Positions 50,511-59,057 of a stretch of 64,000 bases of DNA are shown piece after piece (position 1 is the first letter of the stretch; each line of letters starts with the position of its first letter). The notes below the pieces were generated by a model, which had not been told where the DNA came from, searched no databases, and saw nothing but the letters and a program-made list of their open reading frames with translations. Position numbers and translations under genes: made by a program. This stretch comes from Parvibaculum sp002684405 (GTDB lineage Bacteria > Pseudomonadota > Alphaproteobacteria > Parvibaculales > Parvibaculaceae), in NCBI GenBank assembly GCA_965140395.1, contig OZ223207.1, positions 248,001 to 312,000 on the forward strand, in the 5' to 3' direction.

Positions 50511-50918
50511 CTAGATGGCGATACCGGCAAGCGTCATTACAAGTCCGATCAATGCGCCGATGAGCAGGAGCACCGTCGAAAGAATGCCGATGGTGAAGCC
50601 GGTGGAGCGTTTCAGCGCTTCACTGTAGTAGCCGCGCGCATAGACGATGCGCCCGAGCGGATAGAAGACACCTACCAGCGCGGCCCATTGATCGCCGATC
50701 GTCAGCGCGAAGAGCCAGAGAGCGGGCAGGAAGAGCGCGAGCCCTTCCGTGGTGTTGCCCTGGACGCGCAGTACACGGAGGAACTCTTCAGGGCCATCCA
50801 TGCGCGGCGCGGGGACTTCGAAACGCTGACGGGCCTTGCCGACCTGCAAGGCCATCCAGAAATAAACGAGAAGTACGAAAATCGTGACCAGTCCGGTCAA
50901 TGGATAGGCGAAAGCCAT
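50511..50918 (-). CDS. MAPEG-family membrane protein
   Basis: A 135-residue, four-helix membrane protein. It shows ALQVGKARQRFEVPAPRMDG, RVLRVQGNTTEGLALFLP (the conserved R-x-x-x-N-x-x-E of MAPEG) and LGRIVYARGYY, which are the family's glutathione/lipid-binding helices. GGAGGAGAGG precedes the ATG. The substrate is unknown; distinct in sequence from the MAPEG-like gene at 31780-32190. Confidence 0.86.
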   Translation of the reverse strand: MAFAYPLTGLVTIFVLLVYFWMALQVGKARQRFEVPAPRMDGPEEFLRVLRVQGNTTEGLALFLPALWLFALTIGDQWAALVGVFYPLGRIVYARGYYSEALKRSTGFTIGILSTVLLLIGALIGLVMTLAGIAI

Positions 50919-50995
50919 GGTCCTCTCCTCCGATGGAGTTCATCCGTATGAGGAGAGCAGGAGCCTGCGGTCCGTGCAATGATTCTTAAGCGGGA

Positions 50996-51946
50996 TCAGT
51001 GGGGCAGGCCGGCCTCAAGGGCGCGGATACGCTCATCCAGCGGAGAAGCCCCCGGTTTTCCGGTGTGCTTCTCAAGCTCCTGCGGCTCGTCTTCGGGCTT
51101 TTCGCCGTTATCGTCCATGGGGTCTTCGGCGGAGGCGGGCAGGGCGGCAGAGGGGCCCTCCGATGGCGTGCCATAGGCGGTCTGCACCCTGTCGGTCAGT
51201 TCTTCCAGCGTGTCGGCGACCCCGTCACCCTGAGGGGCGTCCTGCTGGCCGTCGGCGGGCGTTTCGCCGGTTTTTTCCTCGGCCTCGTCGCCGGTCTCTG
51301 CCTTAGCCGTTTCCTCGGGCTCTTCTTTTGGCGCTTCCTCTGACGCTTCTTCGGGCGCTTTACGGGGCTTATCGCGCGGAGCGATTTCCTCGACGATGTT
51401 GTTGAGATCGTAGGCGAGGCGGGCCGCTCTCTCGCCGATGTGCCGCAGGCTGGCTTGGGATTGTTCCTTGCGGTGGTCGTTCTGTGACAGGGCGGCCTCG
51501 AAATCCGCGATGCGCTGGTTCATGGCGGCAAGGTGGTCGTCCTGCGCCTGTCGTTCGGCCTGCGAGCGGGCAAGTTCGGCCTCCAGCTCGGTCAGGCGCG
51601 CGCGCAGGCGCTCCATCTCCCGGGCCGTCTCCGCTTCCGTTTCGGCGGCTTCCGTTTCGGACTGGCGCTGCTGTTCCTCCGCCTCATCGGTGCCGGGGGA
51701 GGAGGGCGGCTCATTGGTTTCCTGGGCTTCCAGCTTTTCCAGGCGGCTACTCAGCTCGGTCAGGCGGGCGTTCCGGTCGTTCAGCATGTCGCGCAGGGCG
51801 TCATGCTCCTCTCCGGCCGGATCGGTTCCGGCCAGATTGCGTGTGGTGACGGTGACGGCGCGCCGCCAGATGAACTGACTTGCAATGATGGCGAACAGTG
51901 TTGCTATCAGAAAGCCAAGCGCGAACAGCATCAGGCTTTCGATCAT
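50996..51946 (-). CDS. Membrane-anchored coiled-coil protein of unknown function
   Basis: A 316-residue protein: one N-terminal transmembrane helix (MIESLMLFALGFLIATLFAII), a Glu/Arg/Ala coiled coil (about 50-190; LTELEAELARSQAERQAQ) and a very acidic, disordered tail rich in Glu, Pro and Lys (KAPEEASEEAPKEEPEE), ending in a short amphipathic helix (LDERIRALEAGLPH). AGGAGGTT sits 7 nt before the ATG. The family is unrecognised; the architecture suggests an envelope scaffold. It neighbours eipA. Confidence 0.7.
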   Translation of the reverse strand: MIESLMLFALGFLIATLFAIIASQFIWRRAVTVTTRNLAGTDPAGEEHDALRDMLNDRNARLTELSSRLEKLEAQETNEPPSSPGTDEAEEQQRQSETEAAETEAETAREMERLRARLTELEAELARSQAERQAQDDHLAAMNQRIADFEAALSQNDHRKEQSQASLRHIGERAARLAYDLNNIVEEIAPRDKPRKAPEEASEEAPKEEPEETAKAETGDEAEEKTGETPADGQQDAPQGDGVADTLEELTDRVQTAYGTPSEGPSAALPASAEDPMDDNGEKPEDEPQELEKHTGKPGASPLDERIRALEAGLPH

Positions 51947-52055
51947 GGACAACCTCCTACTGGCAGGCGGACGACAATCGGCGCCAAACTGCCAGAAAAG
52001 AGGGGTCCATTCCAGTCGACATGTCCCCAATCAGGACAGTTTCACCGCGGGTGTG

Positions 52056-52706
52056 TCAGAAGGGCAGCCATTCGCGCTCGCGGCTGTAGTTCAGATAGCC
52101 CACCGAGGCACCCAGCCGGATTCCGATGCCCGAGCGCATGGGCGCCAGGATGATATCGCCGCGCTGCTGGTAGTTCACGCCAACACCGCCCACAAGATAG
52201 GCGCTGCCCTCCACACCCGGAAAGCGCTGGTAGATCGCGTCTGTATTCGGCAGGTCGTAGACGAGGGTAAAGACCTTCACCGCGTCGCCGCCGAAATCCC
52301 AGCCCGCGCTCGGTCCCTGCCAGTAGACCTTGGACCGGCCACCCTGCTTCATGACGAGATCGCCCTGGCCGTAGCGCAGGCCGATGACGAAGGCGCCGCT
52401 GGCTTCCTCGCCCTTGATAAAGGCGTTGGGCTGGCCGTATTGCGCGAAGACCCGGTGTACGGCCTTGGCCAGGCCTTCCGACACGCCGCCGAAGAAATCA
52501 CCTGCTGCGGCAACGACTTCCTGCTCGGTATAGGTCTTTTCCGACTTGCTCTCGACCTTGGGTGCCTGGGTGGCGTCGTTCGGTCCGGCCATGGCCGGCA
52601 GAGAAGCCGTCGCGGAGGCGGTTGCAACCAGTCCCGCCATGCAGACGCCTTTCAGCAAGGTGCGAGCCTTGCGTGAGGTCTCGGGGGAACGTGTCGTGAT
52701 GGCCAT
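52056..52706 (-). CDS. eipA: EipA/DUF1134-family envelope protein
   Basis: A 216-residue exported protein of the DUF1134 family, represented by Brucella EipA, which supports envelope integrity. A signal peptide ends near LPAMA-GP. The mature small beta-barrel shows FFGGVSEGLAKAVHRVFAQYG and GQGDLVMKQGGRSKVYWQGP, then SAYLVGGVGVNYQQRGDI, typical of the family. The start at 52706 has GGAG 9 nt upstream; the ATG at 52721 is part of that site. Consistent with the neighbouring envelope genes. Confidence 0.85.
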   Translation of the reverse strand: MAITTRSPETSRKARTLLKGVCMAGLVATASATASLPAMAGPNDATQAPKVESKSEKTYTEQEVVAAAGDFFGGVSEGLAKAVHRVFAQYGQPNAFIKGEEASGAFVIGLRYGQGDLVMKQGGRSKVYWQGPSAGWDFGGDAVKVFTLVYDLPNTDAIYQRFPGVEGSAYLVGGVGVNYQQRGDIILAPMRSGIGIRLGASVGYLNYSREREWLPF

Positions 52707-53152
52707 TCGGATTTCTCCCATTTGCTAAAGACGTCCGTCGAACCGGAGGACCGGTTCCCATCGGGAATCACTGTCTCTTTCAGGCACTTTAACGCAGGTT
52801 TTACAAAGCCGGTGCGACGGAGCGTCGGCTTTCTGCACGCCATGTCGAGGACAGTGGGTAGCCGGGCCAGATGGTCGCGAGGTGAAGAAAACTGGTCTTT
52901 TTCAAGGCAATTACGGAATTTCAGCAGCGATGGGCGGGTGCTACGCCCCGTTTCACTATGGGACAAAAGGCCATTGGCATGAGCGTTGCTCTACTGAGGG
53001 TAACGGTTTCCCGCCGAGGCCCCTTTTGTATTGCGTACTGGCCTGGCGGGGCCGGCGCGAGCCTCCGGCGGTCGGGGGGCCAGTTCCGGGCTCGCGCCGG
53101 CCGCAATTCTTCAGTCGACTTCGGGGCAGCCTCGACAGCACCGCCTTGGACG
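52707..53152. other. Non-coding gap between eipA and cysQ
   Basis: About 450 nt without a gene I can support. It should hold the eipA promoter. Its right half is GC-rich and carries a 14-bp perfect inverted repeat (53050-53102). Open frames on both strands here lack starts with ribosome binding sites and recognisable composition. Confidence 0.5.
53050..53102. repeat. Perfect 14-bp inverted repeat
   Basis: GGCCGGCGCGAGCC (53050-53063) and GGCTCGCGCCGGCC (53089-53102) are exact complements with a 25-nt loop. No T-run follows; it may be a palindromic element or a structured RNA in the cysQ-eipA gap. Confidence 0.6.
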
Positions 53153-53184
53153 AAAAGGGCCCGCTTCGGAAACGAGGCGGGCCC
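53153..53184 (-). terminator. Terminator of cysQ
   Basis: GGGCCCGC (53157-53164) pairs with GCGGGCCC (53177-53184), with a T-run on the minus strand from AAAA at 53153-53156. Confidence 0.85.
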
Positions 53185-53210
53185 TGATTTTATCGAATGT
53201 TGCGAACCGC

Positions 53211-54038
53211 TCAGGCGAGCGAGCCCTTGGCGACGAAGAAGGGGTTGTCGAGGCCCCGTTCGGTCTTGCCGTAAAGCAGGGGCGTGCCGTCGAGCTGGGT
53301 GACGGAGCCGCCGGCGGCTGCCAGGACCGCATGGCCGGCTGCGGTGTCCCATTCCATGGTCCGGCCATGGCGGGGATAGATGTCTGCTTCGCCCGCTGCG
53401 ACCAGGCAGAATTTCAGCGACGAGCCGGCAGCCAGAAATTCCTTCACCTTGTAGAGGCTCAGATATTCGTCCGTCTTCTGATCGCGATGGGTCCGGCTGG
53501 CGACGACGACCATGCCTTCCTCGGACGGACGGCGAACGGAAATGCGCCTGGGGTCGGCTGCGCCCTCGATCAGCCCTTCCGCATGTGGTGCCAGCTCCTG
53601 CTCGTAAGCCTGGCCGGGGCCATAGCCGAGGAAAAGCCTGTTCTTGGCAGGCGCATAGACGACGCCTGCGACAGGTACGCGATCCTCGATGAGCGCGATA
53701 TTGACCGTGAATTCGCCGTTCTTGTTCACGAATTCCTTGGTCCCGTCGAGCGGATCGACCAGGAAGAAGCGGTTGGAAAATTCCGGGATGTAGCCGGCGG
53801 CGGCCTTTTCTTCCGATACGACCGGAATGTCGGGCGTTACCTTTGCCAGCTCGCGCAGGATAATATCCTCCGCCTCCTGATCGGCGGCTGTGACCGGACT
53901 GTTATCGTCCTTTTGCTTCACCTCGAAGTCGGTCGCGTAATGGCGCATGATGGCGGCGCCCGCTATCAGGGCGATGCGGCGCAATTCCCGAGCGAGCGTT
54001 CCTCGGTCGGTTGCAGGGGCAGGGCTGGACGCTGTCAC
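53211..54038 (-). CDS. cysQ: 3'(2'),5'-bisphosphate nucleotidase CysQ
   Basis: Inositol-monophosphatase-fold enzyme hydrolysing PAP released by sulfate assimilation and sulfotransfer. The 275-residue protein shows SPVTAADQEAED, VSEEKAA and VDPLDGTKEFVNKNGEFTVN (metal-binding DPLDGT), with EWDTAAGHAVLAAAGG near the C-terminus. The GTG at 54038 has GGAGGA about 9 nt upstream; a GTG at 54086 would add residues without homology. Confidence 0.92.
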   Translation of the reverse strand: MTASSPAPATDRGTLARELRRIALIAGAAIMRHYATDFEVKQKDDNSPVTAADQEAEDIILRELAKVTPDIPVVSEEKAAAGYIPEFSNRFFLVDPLDGTKEFVNKNGEFTVNIALIEDRVPVAGVVYAPAKNRLFLGYGPGQAYEQELAPHAEGLIEGAADPRRISVRRPSEEGMVVVASRTHRDQKTDEYLSLYKVKEFLAAGSSLKFCLVAAGEADIYPRHGRTMEWDTAAGHAVLAAAGGSVTQLDGTPLLYGKTERGLDNPFFVAKGSLA

Positions 54039-54294
54039 GAAGCGGGATCCTCCGGCTGGCGGTTCGAAGATGCGGGAGAACAGCACCGGACCGGTGCAGG
54101 GTCAAGCCATGATAGGTCCATGGAACGAAAGGGTGTCGGGCTGGTTTTGTCCGCGTTGCGATGCTATCAGATTTCAAAGGCTTGGAGCCGATCCGGCTCG
54201 ACATCGATGAGACGGAGCCGTTTTCATTCCGGCGAATGCGCCATGAAGAACGGTTCGGGGCTAAACGGGGATTCCACACTTCTCGCGGGGCAAA

Positions 54295-54942
54295 ATGACT
54301 GAAATGACCGAAGTGCCGGCGCTGGAACTGGCGGCGCTGATGTGCAGCCGGGTTTGCCATGACGTCATCAGCCCGGTAGGGGCGATCGTCAATGGGCTCG
54401 AAGTTCTGGCCGAGGACGATGATGAGGAGATGCGCGCGCACGCGATCAAGCTCATCACCGACAGCGCCGCTCAGGCCTCCGCCAAGCTGCAATTCGCGCG
54501 TCTGGCTTTCGGAGCCGCGGGCTCTGCCGGTGCGGAGATCGATCTGGCCGATGCGCGCGCCGTGATCGAGGCAATGACGGCCGGGGACCGCGTCAAGATC
54601 GTTTGGGAAGCGCCCGCCGCCAATATGGGCAAGGACTATGTGAAGCTGTTGCTCAACATGGTGCTGATCGGCATGGCCGCGGTGCCGCGCGGGGGCGAGG
54701 TCGTCGTGAAAATCGAAGGCGAGATTTCCGCACCGACCATTCTGGTGCGTTCGATCGGGCAGGCGGCCCGTATTCCCGACGAGACCTCGCGTTTCCTGCA
54801 TGGTCCCGACACGGAGGCTTTTCTCGATGCCCGCGCCGCGCAGCCCTATTTCACCGGCGCGGTGGCCCGGTCGCTCGGCCTCGATATCGAGGCGGGCATG
54901 GAAGGCGAGGATTTCGCGATCGTGGCGAAGCCCAAAGGCTGA
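54295..54942 (+). CDS. chpT: Histidine phosphotransferase ChpT
   Basis: Relays phosphate from CckA to CtrA and CpdR in the alphaproteobacterial cell-cycle pathway. The 215-residue protein has the pseudo-kinase layout: SRVCHDVISPVGAIVNGLEVL with phosphoacceptor His22, then a degenerate ATPase-like domain with no N-, G1- or G2-box. Residues LDARAAQPYFTGAVARSLGL near the end are typical of the family. It converges on ctrA, its downstream target, through a shared terminator. Confidence 0.92.
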   Translation: MTEMTEVPALELAALMCSRVCHDVISPVGAIVNGLEVLAEDDDEEMRAHAIKLITDSAAQASAKLQFARLAFGAAGSAGAEIDLADARAVIEAMTAGDRVKIVWEAPAANMGKDYVKLLLNMVLIGMAAVPRGGEVVVKIEGEISAPTILVRSIGQAARIPDETSRFLHGPDTEAFLDARAAQPYFTGAVARSLGLDIEAGMEGEDFAIVAKPKG

Positions 54943-54986
54943 CCCCGGCATTTACCGGCACCTAAGATAATAGAATAAGACAATAG

Positions 54987-55020
54987 AAAAGGGCGTCTCC
55001 CGCGGGAGACGCCCTTTTTT
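54987..55020. terminator. Bidirectional terminator between chpT and ctrA
   Basis: GGGCGTCTCC (54991-55000), CGCG, GGAGACGCCC (55005-55014), flanked by AAAA and a run of six T. Confidence 0.94.
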
Positions 55021-55059
55021 ACTCAACCTTGCGTGACAGTGGAGCCCCCCGGCTCTCCA

Positions 55060-55773
55060 TCAGGCGCTTGCTGTCGCCTTGGCGGGAACGCTGTTCTCCG
55101 CCGGGTCACGCAGCACATAGCCCCGTCCCCACACGGTCTCGATATAATGGTCGCCGCCTGTCGAGGCCGCGAGTTTCTTGCGCAGCTTGCAGATGAAGAC
55201 GTCGATGATCTTCAGCTCCGGCTCGTCCATGCCGCCATAGAGATGGTTCAGGAACATCTCCTTGGTGAGCGTGGTACCCTTGCGCAGCGAAAGGAGTTCC
55301 AGCATCTGGTATTCCTTGCCGGTGAGGTGCACGCGATTGCCTTCCACCTCGACGGTCTTGGTATCCAGATTGACGGTCAGCTTGCCCGTATTGATGACCG
55401 ACTGCGAATGACCCTTGGAGCGGCGCACCACGGCGTGAATGCGCGCGATCAGCTCGTCCTTGTGGAACGGCTTGGTCATGTAGTCGTCGGCACCGAAGCC
55501 CAGGCCGCGAACCTTGTTTTCGATGCCGGCAAGGCCGGAAAGGATCAGGATCGGGGTGGTGATCTTGCCTACGCGCAGCTGCTTCAGGACCTCGTAACCG
55601 CTCATATCGGGCAGGTTCAGGTCGAGAAGAATAATGTCGTAGTCATAGAGTTTGCCGAGATCGACGCCCTCTTCCCCCAGATCGGTCGTATACACATTGA
55701 AGCCGTCAGACTTCAGCATCAACTCGATGCTCTGCGCTGTCGCGCTATCGTCTTCTATGAGCAGAACTCGCAT
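55060..55773 (-). CDS. ctrA: Cell-cycle master response regulator CtrA
   Basis: OmpR-type regulator controlling motility, division and, in some species, replication. The 237-residue protein begins MRVLLIEDDSATAQSIELML; phosphoacceptor Asp51 is in LLDLNLPDMSG, and the C-terminal winged helix shows LTGKEYQMLELLSLRKGTTL and TVWGRGYVL. The tail ends TASA, a hydrophobic/alanine end of the kind used for ClpXP turnover. Upstream TTAA pairs may give autoregulation. Flagellar genes follow on both sides of the region. Confidence 0.97.
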   Translation of the reverse strand: MRVLLIEDDSATAQSIELMLKSDGFNVYTTDLGEEGVDLGKLYDYDIILLDLNLPDMSGYEVLKQLRVGKITTPILILSGLAGIENKVRGLGFGADDYMTKPFHKDELIARIHAVVRRSKGHSQSVINTGKLTVNLDTKTVEVEGNRVHLTGKEYQMLELLSLRKGTTLTKEMFLNHLYGGMDEPELKIIDVFICKLRKKLAASTGGDHYIETVWGRGYVLRDPAENSVPAKATASA

Positions 55774-55825
55774 GAGTGCCCCCTTTGAGACAAGGCCAGC
55801 CATCCACCCGGCACCATTGGCCCAG

Positions 55826-55872
55826 TTAATCGATGTTAGGGAAGGTAAGGCGATTTGGTTAATAAAGGTTAA
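55826..55872. promoter_or_regulatory. CtrA-box-like TTAA pairs upstream of ctrA
   Basis: TTAATAAAGGTTAA (55859-55872) has two TTAA half-sites 6 nt apart, and TTAATCGATGTTAG (about 55826-55839) has a second near-match with the same spacing. The CtrA consensus is TTAA-N7-TTAA, so spacing is one short; autoregulation is plausible but unproved. Confidence 0.4.
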
Positions 55873-56014
55873 TCGCAAGCAAAAAAATTCTGAAAATTTT
55901 ATCTAGTTTTGCTCGCAGCCATCCAAAAACAGTGATTATGCCATGGGATTGCCATGATCCCTGCGGTTATGGAACCTGGATTTTCAATTTGGCTCACCCC
56001 GGGCTTTTTCAGGG

Positions 56015-56029
56015 TTTACGCCGTCTTAA
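56015..56029 (+). promoter_or_regulatory. CtrA-box-like site upstream of fliI
   Basis: TTTA (56015-56018), 7 nt, TTAA (56026-56029), one mismatch from TTAA-N7-TTAA, about 80 nt before fliI. Fits CtrA control of flagellar genes. Confidence 0.45.
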
Positions 56030-56110
56030 AGTCTTGCAGTCGATAATGCGCCTCAATCCGGCCGGAGGGGCTTTCCGCCTCGCCGGCAGCTCTCTACAGG
56101 AGCAGGCAAG

Positions 56111-57448
56111 GTGCGGGCACTTACGGCAGAAATCTCGACGATCCCCGGCATCCGCCATTATGGCCGGGTGGCGAGCATCCAGGGCCTCATGGTGGAGGTG
56201 GCCGGGCCGCTGCATGCCATGGGCGTGGGCAGCCGCCTTTCGGTGACCACGCGCGCGGGTGACGAAGTCGTCTGCGAAGTGGTCGGTTTTCGCGACGATC
56301 ATGCGCTTTGCCTTCCTTTCGGCCCCCTGACGGGGATCGGTGTCGGCTGCAAGGCGGAGCTGTGTGCCGAGGAACCGCATGTCTATCCCTCCAGCGCCTG
56401 GCTCGGCCGCGTCGTTAATGCGATGGGCGAGCCGATTGACGGCAAGGGGCCGATCGCGCAAGGGGCGGAACCGTGTCCGCTACGCAATGCGCCGCCGCCT
56501 GCCCATCTGCGTCAGCGCGTGCGGGGCAAGGTCGATCTTGGTGTCAAGGCGCTCAATACATTCATAAGCTGCTGCCGCGGGCAGCGCATGGGCATTTTCG
56601 CAGGCTCCGGCGTCGGCAAATCGGTGCTGATGTCGATGCTGGCGCGCAATACCGATTGCGACGTCTCCGTTATCGGCCTTATCGGCGAACGCGGCCGCGA
56701 AGTGCAGGAATTCATCGAGGACGATCTGGGCCCTGAGGGGCTGGCGCGTTCCGTCGTGGTTGTGGCGACATCCGACGAGCCGGCGCTGATGCGCCGTCAG
56801 GCCGCGCTCATGACGCTGACACTTGCCGAATATTTTCGCGACAAGGACCAGGATGTGCTCTGCATGATGGACAGCGTGACCCGCTTTGCCATTGCACAGC
56901 GCGAAATCGGCCTTGCGACCGGCGAGCCGCCGACCAGCAAGGGCTATACGCCGACCGTATTCGCGGAATTGCCGAAACTTCTCGAGCGCGCGGGACCCGG
57001 GACGGGGAGTGGCTCCATTACCGGCCTTTTCACCGTGCTGGTGGATGGCGACGACCATAATGAGCCGGTGGCGGACGCGGTACGGTCCATTCTCGACGGG
57101 CATATCGTTATGGAGCGCTCGATTGCCGAGCGTGGACGCTATCCGGCGATCAATGTGCTGAAATCGGTATCGCGTACCATGCCGGGCTGCAACAGCGAGG
57201 AGGAAAACCTCCTTATTCGCCGCGCCCGCAACCTGCTCGCGACATATGACGACATGGAAGAACTGATCCGGCTCGGTGCCTACCGGCCCGGTGCCGACCC
57301 GCAGGTGGACGAGGCGATCCATTTCCAGCCGGCGCTCGACGCGTTTCTGGCACAGCGCAAGGACGAGGCAATGACGCTCGAGCAGGGCTATGCGCGGCTT
57401 GCGGAAATTCTCGCGGATCATCCGGCTGTGCCGGAGGAGGATGAGTAA
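56111..57448 (+). CDS. fliI: Flagellum-specific ATPase FliI
   Basis: ATPase of the flagellar type III export apparatus, related to F1-beta. The 445-residue protein has Walker A FAGSGVGKSVLMSMLARN, the GLIGERGREVQEFI catalytic-Glu region and CMMDSVTRFAIAQREIGLATG (Walker B and arginine region). The start is a GTG at 56111 with AGGAG at 56097-56101. Its TAA overlaps the fliJ ATG (TAATG), so translation is coupled. It is separated from the other flagellar genes of this window by yajQ and a small membrane gene. Confidence 0.96.
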   Translation: MRALTAEISTIPGIRHYGRVASIQGLMVEVAGPLHAMGVGSRLSVTTRAGDEVVCEVVGFRDDHALCLPFGPLTGIGVGCKAELCAEEPHVYPSSAWLGRVVNAMGEPIDGKGPIAQGAEPCPLRNAPPPAHLRQRVRGKVDLGVKALNTFISCCRGQRMGIFAGSGVGKSVLMSMLARNTDCDVSVIGLIGERGREVQEFIEDDLGPEGLARSVVVVATSDEPALMRRQAALMTLTLAEYFRDKDQDVLCMMDSVTRFAIAQREIGLATGEPPTSKGYTPTVFAELPKLLERAGPGTGSGSITGLFTVLVDGDDHNEPVADAVRSILDGHIVMERSIAERGRYPAINVLKSVSRTMPGCNSEEENLLIRRARNLLATYDDMEELIRLGAYRPGADPQVDEAIHFQPALDAFLAQRKDEAMTLEQGYARLAEILADHPAVPEEDE

Positions 57449-57858
57449 TGCGAAATCGCGAATCCCTGATCCGGCTCCACAAATTTCAGGTCGATGAACG
57501 CCGCCGCAAGGTCGCGGAGATCGAGCTGTTGCTGACCGAATTCCGCAACAAGGAGCGCGAGCTGGAAGCGCAGGTGCTGGCAGAACAGGAAAAGGCGGGC
57601 ATTTCCGACGAGGCGCATTTCGCCTATCCGATGTTCGCCAAATCGGTGCAGAAGCGCCGGACCAATATTCTGCAGTCGATAGCCGATCTGGAAGTCCAGC
57701 TCGGCGCGGCGCAGGAAGAGCTCGCCGCCGCCTTCCGTGAACTCAAGAAGTACGAACTCATGGAAGAAAGCCGCAAGCGCAAGATGCAAAAGCAGACCCA
57801 GCGTCTGGAGCAGGCGGCGCTCGATGAGATCGCGCTGCAAATTCATCGCCGCAGCTGA
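57448..57858 (+). CDS. fliJ: Flagellar export chaperone/stalk protein FliJ
   Basis: A 136-residue, almost wholly helical coiled-coil protein (RRKVAEIELLLTEFRNKERELEAQV; ELKKYELMEESRKRKMQK) directly coupled to fliI by a TAATG overlap. FliJ inserts into the FliI hexamer and opens the export gate. The sequence alone is generic coiled coil; position after fliI and length make the assignment. Confidence 0.88.
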   Translation: MRNRESLIRLHKFQVDERRRKVAEIELLLTEFRNKERELEAQVLAEQEKAGISDEAHFAYPMFAKSVQKRRTNILQSIADLEVQLGAAQEELAAAFRELKKYELMEESRKRKMQKQTQRLEQAALDEIALQIHRRS

Positions 57859-57947
57859 GGTATCCGTTTTTCGGAGCCGAATTTCCATCGAGGGCCAAGA
57901 GCGTTAGACTGTCCGCTTCACGAATAACGAGATGCGGACCCAACCTC

Positions 57948-58433
57948 ATGCCTTCATTCGATATCGTCTCGAAGACCGACCTGGCCGAATTCGACAATGC
58001 CATTTCCAATGTGGAGCGCGAAATCTCGCAGCGCTACGACTTCAAGGGATCGCATTGCACGCTGGAGCGTAACGAGCACGAACTCACCATCAATGCCGAT
58101 GACGATCTGAAGCTCAAACAGATGCATGAAATCCTTCAGGGCCATCTGTCAAAGCGCGGGATCGAAACGGGTGTGCTTGACTACAAGACGCCTGAAAGGG
58201 CGGCGGGCCAGGCCGTGCGCCAGAAAGTGGTCATCCGCGAGGGGATCGATCGCGATCTGTCGAAGAAAATCGCCAAGGAGATCAAATCGTCAGGGGTCAA
58301 GGTGCAGGTCGCCATTCAGGGCGACGAATTGCGCGTGACCGGCAAGAAGCGTGACGATCTTCAGGCTGCGATCCAGCATGTGAAGGGGCTCAAACTGGAG
58401 CAGCCGCTTCAATATGTGAATTTCCGCGACTGA
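57948..58433 (+). CDS. YajQ-family nucleotide-binding protein
   Basis: A 161-residue member of the YajQ (UPF0234) family, which binds c-di-GMP or nucleotides in characterised cases. It begins MPSFDIVSKTDLAEFDNA, with the conserved SQRYDFKGSHCTLE and ELRVTGKKRDDLQAAIQ blocks of the two ferredoxin-like domains. A possible link to motility or to the c-di-GMP-type synthase upstream is inference. A perfect terminator follows. Confidence 0.95.
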   Translation: MPSFDIVSKTDLAEFDNAISNVEREISQRYDFKGSHCTLERNEHELTINADDDLKLKQMHEILQGHLSKRGIETGVLDYKTPERAAGQAVRQKVVIREGIDRDLSKKIAKEIKSSGVKVQVAIQGDELRVTGKKRDDLQAAIQHVKGLKLEQPLQYVNFRD

Positions 58434-58454
58434 TCGTCTTTAATATGGATGTGA

Positions 58455-58486
58455 AAAGGCCCGGCACTGGAAGGTGCCGGGCCTTT
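58455..58486. terminator. Bidirectional terminator after yajQ
   Basis: AAAGGCCCGGCAC (58455-58467), TGGAAG loop, GTGCCGGGCCTTT (58474-58486). Lies between converging genes. Confidence 0.94.
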
Positions 58487-58506
58487 GTCGTTCGATCGAA
58501 GTGCTC

Positions 58507-58833
58507 TCAGCGCCTGAAGAAGAGCCGGCGCACCAGATAGATCAGGCTGATGGCGATGAGATAGCCGACAAACCGGATTGCCACGAGTTTCAGCACGTCC
58601 GGATTGAGGTAATCCGGCAGCGGGTTCGGCGCATCGGCAAGCACGCGGCGGCCGATGTTGATTGCTTCATGGACGAGCGTGGCGCCGATCGCGAACACGA
58701 AAATGCGCCTGTATTGGGTCATCAGGAACGCCGCAATGAGCGCGATGATGAGCCCCTGAATGGAATTGACGTTGTCGAAGCCTTGTTGTGCCCAGGTCAG
58801 CGCAGTGTTCAGCACGTCCTGTACCGTATCCAT
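58507..58833 (-). CDS. Small membrane protein of unknown function
   Basis: A 108-residue protein with an N-terminal amphipathic segment and three hydrophobic stretches (about 27-40, 43-60 and 83-102; GLIIALIAAFLMTQYRRIFVF, VAIRFVGYLIAISLIYLVRRL), ending in a basic RRLFFRR. GAGGGGG upstream supports the ATG at 58833. The family is unrecognised. It is downstream of flhA on the same strand, beyond a strong hairpin, so it may be a separate transcript. Confidence 0.6.
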   Translation of the reverse strand: MDTVQDVLNTALTWAQQGFDNVNSIQGLIIALIAAFLMTQYRRIFVFAIGATLVHEAINIGRRVLADAPNPLPDYLNPDVLKLVAIRFVGYLIAISLIYLVRRLFFRR

Positions 58834-59004
58834 GGAATACCCCCTCTTGATGCACTGCCGGGAAACCCCGCCCGGCGAACAGGGTGCCGCTGACGCCACC
58901 TGGCAGCGTGCACCTCTCTAACGGGGGCAAGCCTATCCAAAAATGGGACAGGGTCCAGTGCAAAGCTTGCCGCCGGACTGTCCGCATGCGTTGCAAAAGC
59001 GTCA

Positions 59005-59036
59005 TCGCGCCGGAAAACCGGGGCTTTCCGGCGCGA
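59005..59036 (-). terminator. Terminator-like hairpin after flhA
   Basis: TCGCGCCGGAAA (59005-59016) pairs perfectly with TTTCCGGCGCGA (59025-59036), 12 bp around an 8-nt loop, just past the flhA stop. The following T-content on the minus strand is modest. Confidence 0.65.
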
Positions 59037-59057
59037 CGGCGTTAATCATAACGCAGG

